A stretch of DNA of 19,335 nucleotides from Pseudomonadota bacterium (GCA_023390245.1 JAEWDF010000099.1:1-19335), one strand, 5' to 3'; positions 1 to 7,818 are shown, counted from the first letter of the stretch. Notes: a model not told the origin generated them from the letters alone. Translations and numbers: made by a program.

Positions 1-10
1 CGTTTTTGAC

Positions 11-105
11 GGAACCGCTTCGCGGTTCCGGCAGAAGCGTGAATCATGCTCTCGCTTCAACCTGGAGCCTGATTCACCGTTTCAGCGGAACCGCGAAGCG
101 GTTCC
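11..105. repeat. Compound palindromic repeat (REP/BIME-like)
   Basis: Two copies of a short hairpin face each other: GGAACCGCTTCGCGGTTCC at 11-29 and its reverse complement at 87-105. Each is itself an 8-bp stem with a 3-nt loop. Between them, GTGAATCATGCTCT (39-52) and GGAGCCTGATTCAC (64-77) are also imperfect inverted repeats, so the whole interval is one long imperfect palindrome. A third partial copy of the GATCAGGCTC word lies at 115-124, next to the cyclophilin stop codon. No T-run follows the hairpin in the direction of the adjacent gene, so it is not a classical intrinsic terminator. The form suggests a dispersed extragenic palindromic element, but copy number cannot be judged from one window. 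Confidence 0.65.
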
Positions 106-123
106 TCCTCAACGGATCAGGCT

Positions 124-1011
124 CTAGGGGCCCGGCGAAACCGTCGGGGTCGTGACCCGGGCCGACAGGTCGATGTCGCAGATCGAGAAGTCCGCGCCCC
201 GCGCCTGACGCACCTGTTCGGCCAAGGCGCGGAAGGCCGGCGAGGCGGGATTCATCACCGCGACCACCGGCCGCTCCGTCTCCGGCAGGTCGGCCGCGAC
301 GCGCACCCGCGTCATGCGGTCCGGCGCCTCGACCATGCCGTCGGGTTCGGAACTGGCCTTCAGCGACCGCACCACGTCCAGCCCCGCCACCACGCGACCC
401 CAGACGGTGTAGCGCTTGTCCAGCGACGGATAGGGCTGACGCATCAGGAAGAACTGGCTGTTGGCGGTGTCGTCGCCGACATCGCGCGCCATGCCCGCCA
501 CGCCGGGGCAGTACAGGCCCCAGCCATGCACCTTGCGGTCGGGCGTGCCGGCCATCAGGGCGTCGGGCTGCGTCTCGACCGGAACGGCGCCCATGAAGCC
601 GACCAGCGATCCCGCCGGCGCCGCGACGGGCGTAAAGGCCATGTCCGGCCCGCGGCGGAAGGTGAACTCCGCCTTCAGGTCGGGATACCAGCTCTGGCCG
701 TCGCCGGTGCCAAGGGGATCGCCTGTCTGGGCCATGAACCAGTCGATGACCCGGTGCCAGGCCAGGTTATCGTAGAAGCCGCGCGAGGCCAGCAGGCGGA
801 TGCGTTCCACATGGCCGGGCGCGATCTCCGGCGCCATTTCGACCAGGATGCGTCCGCGGCTGGTGTCGATCACCAGCAGGTTCTCCGGCGCAACGGCGCG
901 CCATTCGGCCGGTGGCGGAGGCGGAGGCGGCGGGACCGTCTGGGCCAGGGCCGGCGTCGCGCCAGCCGAGATCATCAGCGCGGCCAGGGCCGCCATACGC
1001 CAGGTCTTCAT
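124..1011 (-). CDS. Exported cyclophilin-type peptidylprolyl isomerase (copy 1)
   Basis: This is a cyclophilin-fold peptidyl-prolyl cis-trans isomerase of 295 aa. An N-terminal signal peptide (residues 1-23, ending ATPALA) predicts a periplasmic location. It is followed by an eight-proline run at 27-34. The catalytic core is visible as WHRVIDWFMAQTGDP at 85-99, with the catalytic arginine at R87, and a later NSQFFLM motif. The first core residue is Trp where copy 2 has Phe. The protein is longer than single-domain bacterial cyclophilins because of an internal insertion and a C-terminal tail containing a FSICD motif that copy 2 shares as FSVCD. A strong purine-rich RBS (GGGGAGGGG) precedes the ATG. 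It lies 22 bp after copy 2 and was probably made by tandem duplication; the two are likely co-transcribed downstream of coaD. Its client proteins are unknown. Confidence 0.9.
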   Translation of the reverse strand: MKTWRMAALAALMISAGATPALAQTVPPPPPPPPAEWRAVAPENLLVIDTSRGRILVEMAPEIAPGHVERIRLLASRGFYDNLAWHRVIDWFMAQTGDPLGTGDGQSWYPDLKAEFTFRRGPDMAFTPVAAPAGSLVGFMGAVPVETQPDALMAGTPDRKVHGWGLYCPGVAGMARDVGDDTANSQFFLMRQPYPSLDKRYTVWGRVVAGLDVVRSLKASSEPDGMVEAPDRMTRVRVAADLPETERPVVAVMNPASPAFRALAEQVRQARGADFSICDIDLSARVTTPTVSPGP

Positions 1012-1033
1012 CCCGCCCCTCCCCTTCGGTCGC

Positions 1034-1903
1034 TCAGCCGCCGCTCACCTCGGCGACCGGCTGCACGTCGCAGACGCTGAACGCCGCGCCGCGCTCCTTG
1101 CGGGTCGCCTCCACCCGTTCGGCGAAGGTCGCGTTGGCCGCGTTCAGGACGCGCACGGACGGCCGCTCCCCCTCCGGCAGGGCCGAGGCCATGCGCACGC
1201 GAGTCATCACGTCGGGATCGGTCACCTTGCCGTCCTCGGCGTCGCTGCCGGCCTTCAGCGCCTTGACCACGTCCAGGCCCGAGACGACGCGGCCGAAGGC
1301 GGTGTACTGGCCGTTCAGATTGGCGTTGGTCCCGGTCATCAGGAAGAACTGGCTGTTGGCGCTGTCGGGCGATCCGGCCCGCGCCATGCCCAGGACGCCG
1401 GGACAGAACAAGCCATTGGCCGGAACCTTGAAGTCGGCGGTGACCATCATCTGCGCGTCCGGCTGGGTCTGCACCGGCAGGTCGCCGACCAGGCCGACCA
1501 GCCCCTGGCCGCCGTCCGCCACCGGCGCGAAGCCGGCGTCGCGGCCGCGACGGAAGGTGAACTCCCCCTTCAGGTCGGGCAGGTCGCTGCCGCCCTCGCC
1601 CGTGCCCTGCGGATCGCCGGTCTGGGCCATGAAGTTGGGGATGACGCGGTGGAACTTGAGCCCGTCGTAGAAGCCCTGGTTGGCCAGGGTGCGGATGCGC
1701 TCGGCGTGGTTCGGCGCCGCGCGCGGCTCCAGCTCGACCAGGATGCGGCCCTTGGCCGTGTCGATGACCATCAGGTTCTCGGGCGCGACGGCGCGCCAGT
1801 CGCTCGCGTCGGCCGCCGCCTGGGCCAGGGCCGGCGCGGTCGCGGCCATCGGCGCCGCCGCACCCAGGAGGACGGCCGTCGCGGCCAGGAACTGCATGCG
1901 CAT
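1034..1903 (-). CDS. Exported cyclophilin-type peptidylprolyl isomerase (copy 2)
   Basis: This is a second exported cyclophilin of 289 aa, adjacent to copy 1 and colinear with it over the whole length. It has a signal peptide ending ATAPALA (about residue 27) and the active-site stretch FHRVIPNFMAQTGDP at 84-98 (catalytic R86). A GTGEGG loop follows, with NSQFFLM at 183-189 and the YTAFGRVVSGLDVV strand that closes the barrel. The position of the human CypA tryptophan (W121) appears to be Leu. The C-terminus carries the FSVCD motif shared with copy 1. The start at 1903 is supported by a GAGGGG RBS that overlaps the coaD stop codon, with an 8-bp gap between genes, which suggests co-transcription and possible coupling with coaD. 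The expected role is proline isomerisation during periplasmic protein folding. Confidence 0.92.
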   Translation of the reverse strand: MRMQFLAATAVLLGAAAPMAATAPALAQAAADASDWRAVAPENLMVIDTAKGRILVELEPRAAPNHAERIRTLANQGFYDGLKFHRVIPNFMAQTGDPQGTGEGGSDLPDLKGEFTFRRGRDAGFAPVADGGQGLVGLVGDLPVQTQPDAQMMVTADFKVPANGLFCPGVLGMARAGSPDSANSQFFLMTGTNANLNGQYTAFGRVVSGLDVVKALKAGSDAEDGKVTDPDVMTRVRMASALPEGERPSVRVLNAANATFAERVEATRKERGAAFSVCDVQPVAEVSGG

Positions 1904-1911
1904 GCGAAAGA

Positions 1912-2400
1912 CTACCCCTCGTTCTTCACCTTGGCCCGCACCCGTTCGGCGACGGTCGGGCTGACGAAACTGTCGATGTCCCCATCGAGCCGCGCGATCT
2001 CCTTGACCAGTCGCGAGGCGATGGCCTGGTGGCGCGGATCGGCCATCAGGAACACGGTCTCGATGTCCTGATTGAGGCGCTGGTTCATGGCCGTCATCTG
2101 GAACTCGTATTCGAAGTCGGCGACCGCGCGCAAACCCCGGATGATGACATTGGCGTTCAGCTCCTCGGCGAAATGCATCAGCAGGGTCGAGAAGGGCTGG
2201 ACCACGATGTCGCCGCCGAAGCCGGAGACCGCCTCGCGCAGCATTGCGACCCGCTCGTCCGTCGAGAACAGCGGCCCCTTGTCGTCGTTCTTGGCCACGC
2301 CGATGACCACCCGGTCCACCAGCTTGGTCGCCCGCTTGATGATGTCGGTGTGGCCGTTGGTGACCGGATCGAAGGTGCCCGGATAGAGCCCTATGCGCAT
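1912..2400 (-). CDS. coaD: Pantetheine-phosphate adenylyltransferase (CoaD)
   Basis: The enzyme transfers AMP from ATP to 4'-phosphopantetheine, giving dephospho-CoA, the penultimate step of coenzyme A synthesis in the cytosol. At 162 aa it has the normal family length. The nucleotidyltransferase signature GTFDPVTNGHTDI is at residues 8-20, with the catalytic histidine at H17. The conserved IIRGLRAVADFEYE block and a C-terminal ASRLVKEIA..GDIDSFV segment are present. The ATG is preceded by GGGGAG about 9 nt upstream. It follows the aminotransferase by 91 bp, a gap holding a strong hairpin, so it may have its own promoter. The next gene downstream is the cyclophilin, 8 bp away. Confidence 0.97.
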   Translation of the reverse strand: MRIGLYPGTFDPVTNGHTDIIKRATKLVDRVVIGVAKNDDKGPLFSTDERVAMLREAVSGFGGDIVVQPFSTLLMHFAEELNANVIIRGLRAVADFEYEFQMTAMNQRLNQDIETVFLMADPRHQAIASRLVKEIARLDGDIDSFVSPTVAERVRAKVKNEG

Positions 2401-2471
2401 TGGCGTTTCTCCCCAGTCCGTCGGTGCGCCTGCGGGCCGTTTAGCAGGTGCGAAATCAGAGGCCTAGGGCG

Positions 2472-2495
2472 CTGACGCGATCGTAATCGCGTCAG
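2472..2495 (-). terminator. Perfect 10-bp hairpin at the end of the aminotransferase gene
   Basis: CTGACGCGAT and ATCGCGTCAG form a perfect 10-bp stem around a TACG loop. The stem includes the TGA stop of the upstream aminotransferase gene. No uninterrupted T-run follows on the minus strand, so it could be a weak or Rho-assisted terminator or a 3'-end stabilising structure. It separates gyrA-aminotransferase from coaD-cyclophilins. Confidence 0.5.
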
Positions 2496-3289
2496 ATCGC
2501 CTGAAGCGGCGCGGCTTCCCAGGCCGCGGCCACCGCCCCCATCGTCGCCGCATCGACCGCATAGGCCGCGCCGTCGATGGCGGTCACCGGGCACGCGGGC
2601 GTGGCGCTGTTGCAGATGAAGGCGCCGTCGAAATTAGTCAGGTCCTCGACGCGGATTGGACGCGTGTCCTGCTCGATCGCCGCCTCGGCCAGGCCCGCGC
2701 GAATCAGCGCCTGCGCCACGCCGCCCAGCATCGGCGCCTCTGGCCAGACGATTCGTTCGCCTTCGATGAAGCCGATGTTCCACAGCGAGCCTTCCGAAAC
2801 CCGGCCGTCACGATCCGCGAACAGGGCGTCGTCGAAGCCCGCCTCCCGCGCGCGCCGCCGCGCCTGGATCAGGCCGAAGGTCGCGACATGCTTCAGTCCA
2901 GGCGTTTCGCGCACGTAGGTCTGGACCGTCAGCTTTACCGACTTCGCCAGCGGCGGCGGCGGCGGAAACACCGCCGTCATGACTTTTGGGCGTCCCCGCC
3001 ACGACGGCGTCCGCGGCCCGATCTCCGGCGAGAACAGGCTGACCCGCAGCCAGCAATCTTCCCGCCCCTCGACCGCCCGCCGCATCAGGTCGCGCAGGTC
3101 GGCCTCCACCGACGCCTGCCCGAACAGGATCTCCGCCGACCGCGTCAGCCGCTGCAGGTGCAGATCCAACCCCCGCGCCGCGCCGTCCTCCACCCGAAAG
3201 GAGGTCAGCGCGCCGTAGTTGACCAGCGCCTGGTGCGCCAGGTCCTCGGCGGAGGCCGGCAGGCCGTCGATGAGGATATCGCCGGCCAT
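2492..3289 (-). CDS. Class-IV PLP aminotransferase (ADC lyase/BCAT-like)
   Basis: This is a fold-type IV pyridoxal-phosphate enzyme, the family of branched-chain and D-amino-acid aminotransferases and 4-amino-4-deoxychorismate lyase (PabC). The start is the ATG at 3289, giving 265 aa. It has an AGGAGG RBS about 11 nt upstream, and the longer reading from 3337 would overlap gyrA without need. Visible features are the substrate-domain YGALTSFRVEDG near residue 25, a GLKH motif with the likely PLP lysine K133, DGRVSEGSLWNI at 161-172 with the family Glu at E167, and a PMLGGVAQALI segment near 186-196. It lies 28 bp downstream of gyrA and is probably co-transcribed with it. The substrate cannot be fixed from sequence; a folate-pathway ADC lyase or a BCAT/DAAT-like role are both possible. 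Confidence 0.88.
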   Translation of the reverse strand: MAGDILIDGLPASAEDLAHQALVNYGALTSFRVEDGAARGLDLHLQRLTRSAEILFGQASVEADLRDLMRRAVEGREDCWLRVSLFSPEIGPRTPSWRGRPKVMTAVFPPPPPLAKSVKLTVQTYVRETPGLKHVATFGLIQARRRAREAGFDDALFADRDGRVSEGSLWNIGFIEGERIVWPEAPMLGGVAQALIRAGLAEAAIEQDTRPIRVEDLTNFDGAFICNSATPACPVTAIDGAAYAVDAATMGAVAAAWEAAPLQAI

Positions 3290-3317
3290 CAGGCTTCGCC
3301 TCCTGCGCGCCTGAGGA

Positions 3318-6083
3318 TCAGGCCTCGCCCTCGTCATCGCCCGCCACCTCGATGTCGCCGCCGCCGCTGTCGGGCAGGCGTTCGACCGAGACGACCTTTT
3401 CGCCGTCGGCGGTGCGGAAGATCGTCACGCCCTGGCTGGAGCGGCCGACCACGCGAACCTGATCCACCGGCGTGCGGATCATCTGGCCGCCCGAGGTGAC
3501 CAGCAGCAGGTCGTCGGAGTCCTCCACCGGGAAGGCGGCGGCCAGACGCTTGCCCGCGCGACCGCCCAGGCCGTGGGCCGTCAGGCCCTGCCCGCCCCGT
3601 CCGGTGCGGCGGTATTCATAGGCCGACGACCGCTTGCCGAAGCCGGTTTCCGTGACCGTCAGAATGAACTGCTCGGCGGCGCCAAGCTCGGCGATCCGCT
3701 CGATCGACAGGCTGGCCTCGCCCACCGCTTCGTCCTCGACCTCGGCCGGGGCGTCGTCGGTCTCGTCGCCCGCCGCGCGGCGCATGGCGTTGGCGTGCTT
3801 GACGTAGGCGGCGCGCTCTTCAGGCGTGGCGTCCACGCGGCCCAGCACAGCCATGGAGATGACCTGGTCGCCGTCCTGCAGGCGGATGCCGCGAACGCCG
3901 GTCGAATCACGGCCCTTGAACACGCGCACGTCGTCAGCCTTGAAGCGGATCGCGCGGCCCATGGCGGTGGTCAGCATGATGTCGTCGTCGGCCGTGCACA
4001 GGCCCACGCCCACCATGTGGTCGCCGTCCTCCAGCTTCATGGCGATCTTGCCGGCGCGGTTGACGGTGGCGAAGTCCGACAGCTTGTTGCGGCGCACGTC
4101 GCCCGACTGGGTGGCGAACATGATGTCGTAGTCGCCCCAGGCCGCCTCGTCCTCGGGCAGCGGCAGCACGTTCATGATGCTGTCGCCCGGTTCGATCGGC
4201 AGCAGGTTGACGAAGGCCTTGCCGCGCGACTGCGGATTGCCCAGCGGCAGGCGCCAGGTCTTCAGCTTATAGGCCTTGCCGTTGGTGGCGAAGAACAGCA
4301 CAGGCGTGTGGGTCGAGGCGCTGAACACGCCGACCACCGCATCCTCGTCCTTCATCGACATGCCGCTGCGGCCCTTGCCGCCGCGATGCTGGGTCCGATA
4401 GGCGTTCAGCGCCACGCGCTTGACGTAGCCGGTGTGGGTGACGGTGACGACCATGTCCTCGCGCGGGATCAGGTCCTCGTCCTCCATCTCGCCGTCGCCT
4501 TCCCCGATCAGGGTGCGGCGCGGAACGGCGAACTGGTCCTTCACCTCCAGCAGTTCATTGCGGATCACGGCCAGGATGTTCCGGCGATCCGACAGCAGGG
4601 TCAGGTGCCCCTGGATGGTGTCGGCCAGGCCGCGCGCCTCGCCGAAGATGTCGTCACGGCCCAGGCCCGTCAGGCGCGACAGGGTCAGGGCCAGGATGGC
4701 GCGCGCCTGCTCGTCGGTCAGGCGGATCTTGTCGCCTTCGATGATGACGGTGCGCGGGTCGGCGATCAGCTCGACCAGGGCCATCATGTCGCCCACCGGC
4801 CACGGCTTGGCCTGCAGCCGCTCGCGCGCCTCGGTCGGATCGGCCGAGGAGCGGATGATGTGGATCACCTCGTCGATGTTGGCCACGGCGACGGCCAGGC
4901 CGACCAGGACGTGGCCGCGGTCGCGCGCCTTGCCCAGTTCGAACTTGATGCGCCGGACCACCACCTCCTCGCGGAAGTCCAGGAACGCCTCCAGCAGGGC
5001 GCGCAGGCCCATCTGCTCGGGCCGGCCATGGTTCAGCGCCAGCATGTTGACGCCGAACGAGCTCTGCATCGCCGTATAGCGCCACAGCTGGTTCAGGATC
5101 ACGTCGCCCGAGGCGTCGCGCTTCAGTTCGATGACCATCCGCATGCCGTGGCGGTCGGATTCGTCGCGGACGTCGGCGATGCCTTCCAGCCGCTTCTCGC
5201 GCACCATTTCGGCGATGCGCTCGATCAGGGTCTGCTTGTTCACCTGGTACGGCAGCTCGGTGACGATGATGGCCTCGCGATCCTTGCGGATCTCCTCGAT
5301 CGAGGCCTTGCCGCGCACGATGACCGAGCCGCGGCCGTCGCGCAGGGCGTTCCTCGGCGCGGTGCGGCCCATGATCTCGCCGCCGGTCGGGAAGTCGGGG
5401 CCGGGCACGATGTCCAGCAGCGTCTCGTCAGAGACGTCGGGATCGTCCAGCAGAGCGATCGCGGCGTCGATCACCTCGCCCAGGTTATGCGGCGGAATGT
5501 TGGTCGCCATGCCGACGGCGATGCCGCCCGCGCCGTTGACCAGCAGGTTCGGGATCCGCGACGGCAGGACTGCCGGCTCCAGTTCCTTCTCGTCATAGTT
5601 CGGCTGGAAGTCGACCGTGTCCTTGTCGATATCGGCCATCAGCGCCACGGCGGCCGGCGCCATGCGGCACTCGGTGTATCGCATCGACGCGGGCATATCC
5701 CCGTCGACCGAGCCGAAGTTGCCCTGGCCGTCGACCAGCATCAGCCCCATCGAGAACGGCTGCGCCATCCGCACCAGCGCCATATAGACCGAGGCGTCGC
5801 CGTGCGGGTGGAACCGGCCCAGCACGTCGCCGACCACGCGGGCGCATTTGGAATAGGCCCGTTCCGGCGCCATGTTCAGGTCGTGCATCGAATACAGGAT
5901 GCGCCGGTGCACCGGCTTCAGCCCGTCGCGCGCGTCCGGCAGGGCGCGGCTGACGATCACGCTCATGGCGTAGTCGAGGTACGAGCGTTTCAGCTCGGTC
6001 TCGATCGTGATCGTCGAGATGTCGGAGCCGCCCGCCCCTCCAGCATTGTAGGGCGCGGCGTTTTCGTAGCTATCGTCGGTCAA
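3318..6083 (-). CDS. gyrA: DNA gyrase subunit A
   Basis: This is the breakage-reunion subunit of DNA gyrase, 921 aa, which pairs with GyrB to supercoil DNA. The N-terminal SYLDYAMSVIVSRALPD.RDGLKPVHRR block (from residue 34) is intact, and the catalytic tyrosine is Y136 in PASMRYTECR. The GyrA box is QHRGGKG at 565-571 where E. coli has QRRGGKG, and it identifies gyrase rather than ParC. A beta-pinwheel C-terminal domain carries an acidic insertion near 735-765 (GDETDD..AEVEDEAVGEA) and an acidic tail. In the quinolone region HPHGDASVYM (93-101), the E. coli Ser83 and Asp87 positions are A97 and M101. The start is TTG at 6083: a stop lies in frame five codons upstream, and the next Met (M40) would remove conserved sequence. 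No clear Shine-Dalgarno precedes it. Confidence 0.98.
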   Translation of the reverse strand: MTDDSYENAAPYNAGGAGGSDISTITIETELKRSYLDYAMSVIVSRALPDARDGLKPVHRRILYSMHDLNMAPERAYSKCARVVGDVLGRFHPHGDASVYMALVRMAQPFSMGLMLVDGQGNFGSVDGDMPASMRYTECRMAPAAVALMADIDKDTVDFQPNYDEKELEPAVLPSRIPNLLVNGAGGIAVGMATNIPPHNLGEVIDAAIALLDDPDVSDETLLDIVPGPDFPTGGEIMGRTAPRNALRDGRGSVIVRGKASIEEIRKDREAIIVTELPYQVNKQTLIERIAEMVREKRLEGIADVRDESDRHGMRMVIELKRDASGDVILNQLWRYTAMQSSFGVNMLALNHGRPEQMGLRALLEAFLDFREEVVVRRIKFELGKARDRGHVLVGLAVAVANIDEVIHIIRSSADPTEARERLQAKPWPVGDMMALVELIADPRTVIIEGDKIRLTDEQARAILALTLSRLTGLGRDDIFGEARGLADTIQGHLTLLSDRRNILAVIRNELLEVKDQFAVPRRTLIGEGDGEMEDEDLIPREDMVVTVTHTGYVKRVALNAYRTQHRGGKGRSGMSMKDEDAVVGVFSASTHTPVLFFATNGKAYKLKTWRLPLGNPQSRGKAFVNLLPIEPGDSIMNVLPLPEDEAAWGDYDIMFATQSGDVRRNKLSDFATVNRAGKIAMKLEDGDHMVGVGLCTADDDIMLTTAMGRAIRFKADDVRVFKGRDSTGVRGIRLQDGDQVISMAVLGRVDATPEERAAYVKHANAMRRAAGDETDDAPAEVEDEAVGEASLSIERIAELGAAEQFILTVTETGFGKRSSAYEYRRTGRGGQGLTAHGLGGRAGKRLAAAFPVEDSDDLLLVTSGGQMIRTPVDQVRVVGRSSQGVTIFRTADGEKVVSVERLPDSGGGDIEVAGDDEGEA

Positions 6084-6132
6084 GGAAGCGTGGCTTTATT
6101 CGGCCGGAATCGGAACGTGATCCGCTGTTCCG

Positions 6133-6162
6133 GTTTCTAGCATCCGGGGGCTTGGGTGGCAA
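6133..6162 (-). promoter_or_regulatory. Candidate housekeeping promoter of gyrA
   Basis: On the minus strand TTGCCAC (-35-like) is followed 14 nt later by GCTAGAAAC. This fits the Caulobacter vegetative consensus, roughly TTGACGS-N10-14-GCTANAWC. It would give a leader of about 40 nt ahead of the TTG start. Found by eye, with no expression evidence. Confidence 0.4.
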
Positions 6163-6207
6163 AGCGAAGCCGCCTTCCGAAAGCCCGTTTCAGAAAGGAT
6201 TTTCGAC

Positions 6208-6783
6208 ATGCGCGCCACCGCCCTCGCCGCCGTTCTGGCCGCCGCCGCGCCCCTGGCCCTGACGGCCGCCTGCGCCTCCGACGCGACCTCGACCCAGCCG
6301 ATCGCCACACGCGCCGAAACCGGGGCTGCGGGACAGGCCGTGCTGATCAACGGCGAAGGCCAGCCGATCGGCCGCGTCGACCTGCGCCAGGGGGCCACGG
6401 GCCTGCTGATCAAGGTCGAGGCCTCGGGCCTCACGCCCGGCTGGCATGGCATTCATATCCACGCCACGGGCGCCTGCGAGGCGCCCTTCACCTCCTCCGG
6501 CGCACACATCAACCACGGCGACCCCAAGCCGCCGCACGGCCTGTTGAACCCCAACGGCCCCGATGACGGCGACCTGCCGAATGTCTACGCTGGCGCGGAC
6601 GGCAAGGTGAACGCCGAGCTGTTCACCACCCGCGCCCGCATTTCGGCCCAGGGGCCCGGCCAATGGCTGTGGGACGCCGATGGCTCGGCCATCATCATCC
6701 ACGCCAATCCGGACGACCACCTGACCCAGCCGATCGGCGGCGCCGGCGACCGCGTGGCCTGCGCGGCGCTGAGCGCGAGCTGA
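6208..6783 (+). CDS. sodC: Cu,Zn superoxide dismutase, exported
   Basis: This enzyme dismutates superoxide to hydrogen peroxide and oxygen in the periplasm. At 191 aa it carries an N-terminal export signal ending near LTAAC, so C22 could be a lipidation site, although Thr at -3 is not ideal for a lipobox. Copper ligands are visible as HGIHIH (H83, H85), the bridging H100 in GAHIN, and H165 in IIIHANPDDH. Zinc-side residues are H110 and D122. Where the eukaryotic enzyme has its third zinc histidine (RHVGD), this protein has PDDGD, so D119 probably takes that place, as in many bacterial SodC as far as I recall. C90 and C185 can form the structural disulfide, and R182 matches the active-site Arg. 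An AAAGGA RBS lies 8 nt before the ATG. It is divergent from gyrA and convergent with the EamA gene. Confidence 0.96.
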   Translation: MRATALAAVLAAAAPLALTAACASDATSTQPIATRAETGAAGQAVLINGEGQPIGRVDLRQGATGLLIKVEASGLTPGWHGIHIHATGACEAPFTSSGAHINHGDPKPPHGLLNPNGPDDGDLPNVYAGADGKVNAELFTTRARISAQGPGQWLWDADGSAIIIHANPDDHLTQPIGGAGDRVACAALSAS

Positions 6784-6802
6784 TCGCGGGGCTTGGGCTC
6801 GA

Positions 6803-6823
6803 GCAGGGCGACGATAGCCCTGC
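6803..6823. terminator. Hairpin between convergent sodC and EamA genes
   Basis: GCAGGGC and GCCCTGC form a perfect 7-bp stem with a 7-nt loop, placed in the 49-bp gap between two converging genes. The flanks are not strongly T-rich, so a bidirectional, possibly weak, terminator is inferred mainly from position. Confidence 0.5.
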
Positions 6824-6832
6824 AATCCTTCA

Positions 6833-7753
6833 TCAGGCCTTGGCGGCGCCGGCGCGCAGGCCGCGTTCCGCCAGGGCGACCGCCGCGACGCCGCCCATGG
6901 TCACCGCCGCTCCGGTCAGGATCTGCGGCGTCAGGACGTCGCCCATGAAGCCCCAGCCGATCAGGAGGGTCACCACCGGCGTCGCCAGCAGATAGGGCGT
7001 GACCCGGCCCGCCTCACGCCGCTGGACCAGCCAGAACAGCAGGGTCGTCGCCAGGACGGACGAGATGACCCCCGCCCACAGCAGACAGGCCCAGACTAGC
7101 GGCGTCGCCTGGCGCATGGCCTCGACCTGCCCGTGTTCGAACACGGCCGAACCGAAGGCCAGGATCGGCAGGGTGCCGGCCGCCAGCAGGCCCTGCATCT
7201 TCAGCGGCGGGATCGATGTGGTGCGCCGCGCCACCACCGTGGTCAGGGCCCAGGCCGCGCCGGCGGCGACGCCGACCAGAATGGCGCGCCAGTCCTGGAT
7301 GGCATGGGCGTCCAGCATCATCCAGGCTACGCCGGCGAAGGCTATGACCATTCCCGCCAGCGCCGCCCTGCCCAACCGCTCCTTCAGCAGCAGGAAGGCG
7401 AACAGGGTGGTCAGCGGAATCCACAGCTGGTTCGCCACCGTCACCGGCGTCACGTCGACCGCCAGCGAATAGGCGACGTACAGCAGGCCGTACTGCAACG
7501 CCCCGCCGACCAGCACGATCAGCACCAGGCTCCGCCAGTCGGGGAATGGCGGGCGGATGAAGGCGGCCAGACAGACGGTGGCTATGGCGAACCGCAACGC
7601 CCCCACCAGCAGCGGCGGCATCACCTCCGTGGCCAGCTTGCCCGCCGCATTGTTCACGCCCCAGGTGACGATGATCGCCAGGATGGCGGCGATCTCCAGG
7701 CCGGTCAGCGGATGGGGTCTGGCGGAGGGCGAAGCGGGCGCGGCGGCGGTCAT
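6833..7753 (-). CDS. EamA/DMT-superfamily transporter
   Basis: This inner-membrane protein of about 306 aa has ten hydrophobic segments in two repeated five-helix EamA halves, typical of drug/metabolite-transporter permeases such as RhaT, YdcZ and amino-acid exporters. The N-terminal repeat starts near ALEIAAILAIIVTWGVNNAAGKLA, split here by a polar face, and the second repeat begins around WRAILVGVAAGAAWALTTVVARR. I chose the ATG at 7753, which has a GGCGGGA stretch just upstream, over the GTG at 7783 that adds ten charged residues. The substrate cannot be inferred: neighbours are sodC (convergent) and ssb (65 bp upstream, same strand), and neither suggests a cargo. Confidence 0.88.
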   Translation of the reverse strand: MTAAAPASPSARPHPLTGLEIAAILAIIVTWGVNNAAGKLATEVMPPLLVGALRFAIATVCLAAFIRPPFPDWRSLVLIVLVGGALQYGLLYVAYSLAVDVTPVTVANQLWIPLTTLFAFLLLKERLGRAALAGMVIAFAGVAWMMLDAHAIQDWRAILVGVAAGAAWALTTVVARRTTSIPPLKMQGLLAAGTLPILAFGSAVFEHGQVEAMRQATPLVWACLLWAGVISSVLATTLLFWLVQRREAGRVTPYLLATPVVTLLIGWGFMGDVLTPQILTGAAVTMGGVAAVALAERGLRAGAAKA

Positions 7754-7818
7754 GATGTCCCGCCTATGCCACGCCGGCGCCACGCCGTCCGCTCACATCG
7801 GATGACCCGACGTTTCCG

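Noticed and set aside
1..30. Intrinsic terminator for the cyclophilin genes
   Set aside because: The T-run (3-7) is on the wrong side of the hairpin for minus-strand transcription.
800..2071. 423-codon plus-strand frame opposite the cyclophilins and coaD
   Set aside because: An antisense shadow; it crosses three well-supported minus-strand genes and has no recognisable domain.
3573..6140. 855-codon open frame on the plus strand opposite gyrA
   Set aside because: The sense-strand gyrA is unmistakable; the opposing frame is His/Arg/Ala/Gly-rich, a typical mirror of high-GC coding sequence.
7751..7783. GTG at 7783 as start of the EamA transporter
   Set aside because: It adds ten polar, basic residues before a normal N-terminus, and the ATG at 7753 has a better upstream context.
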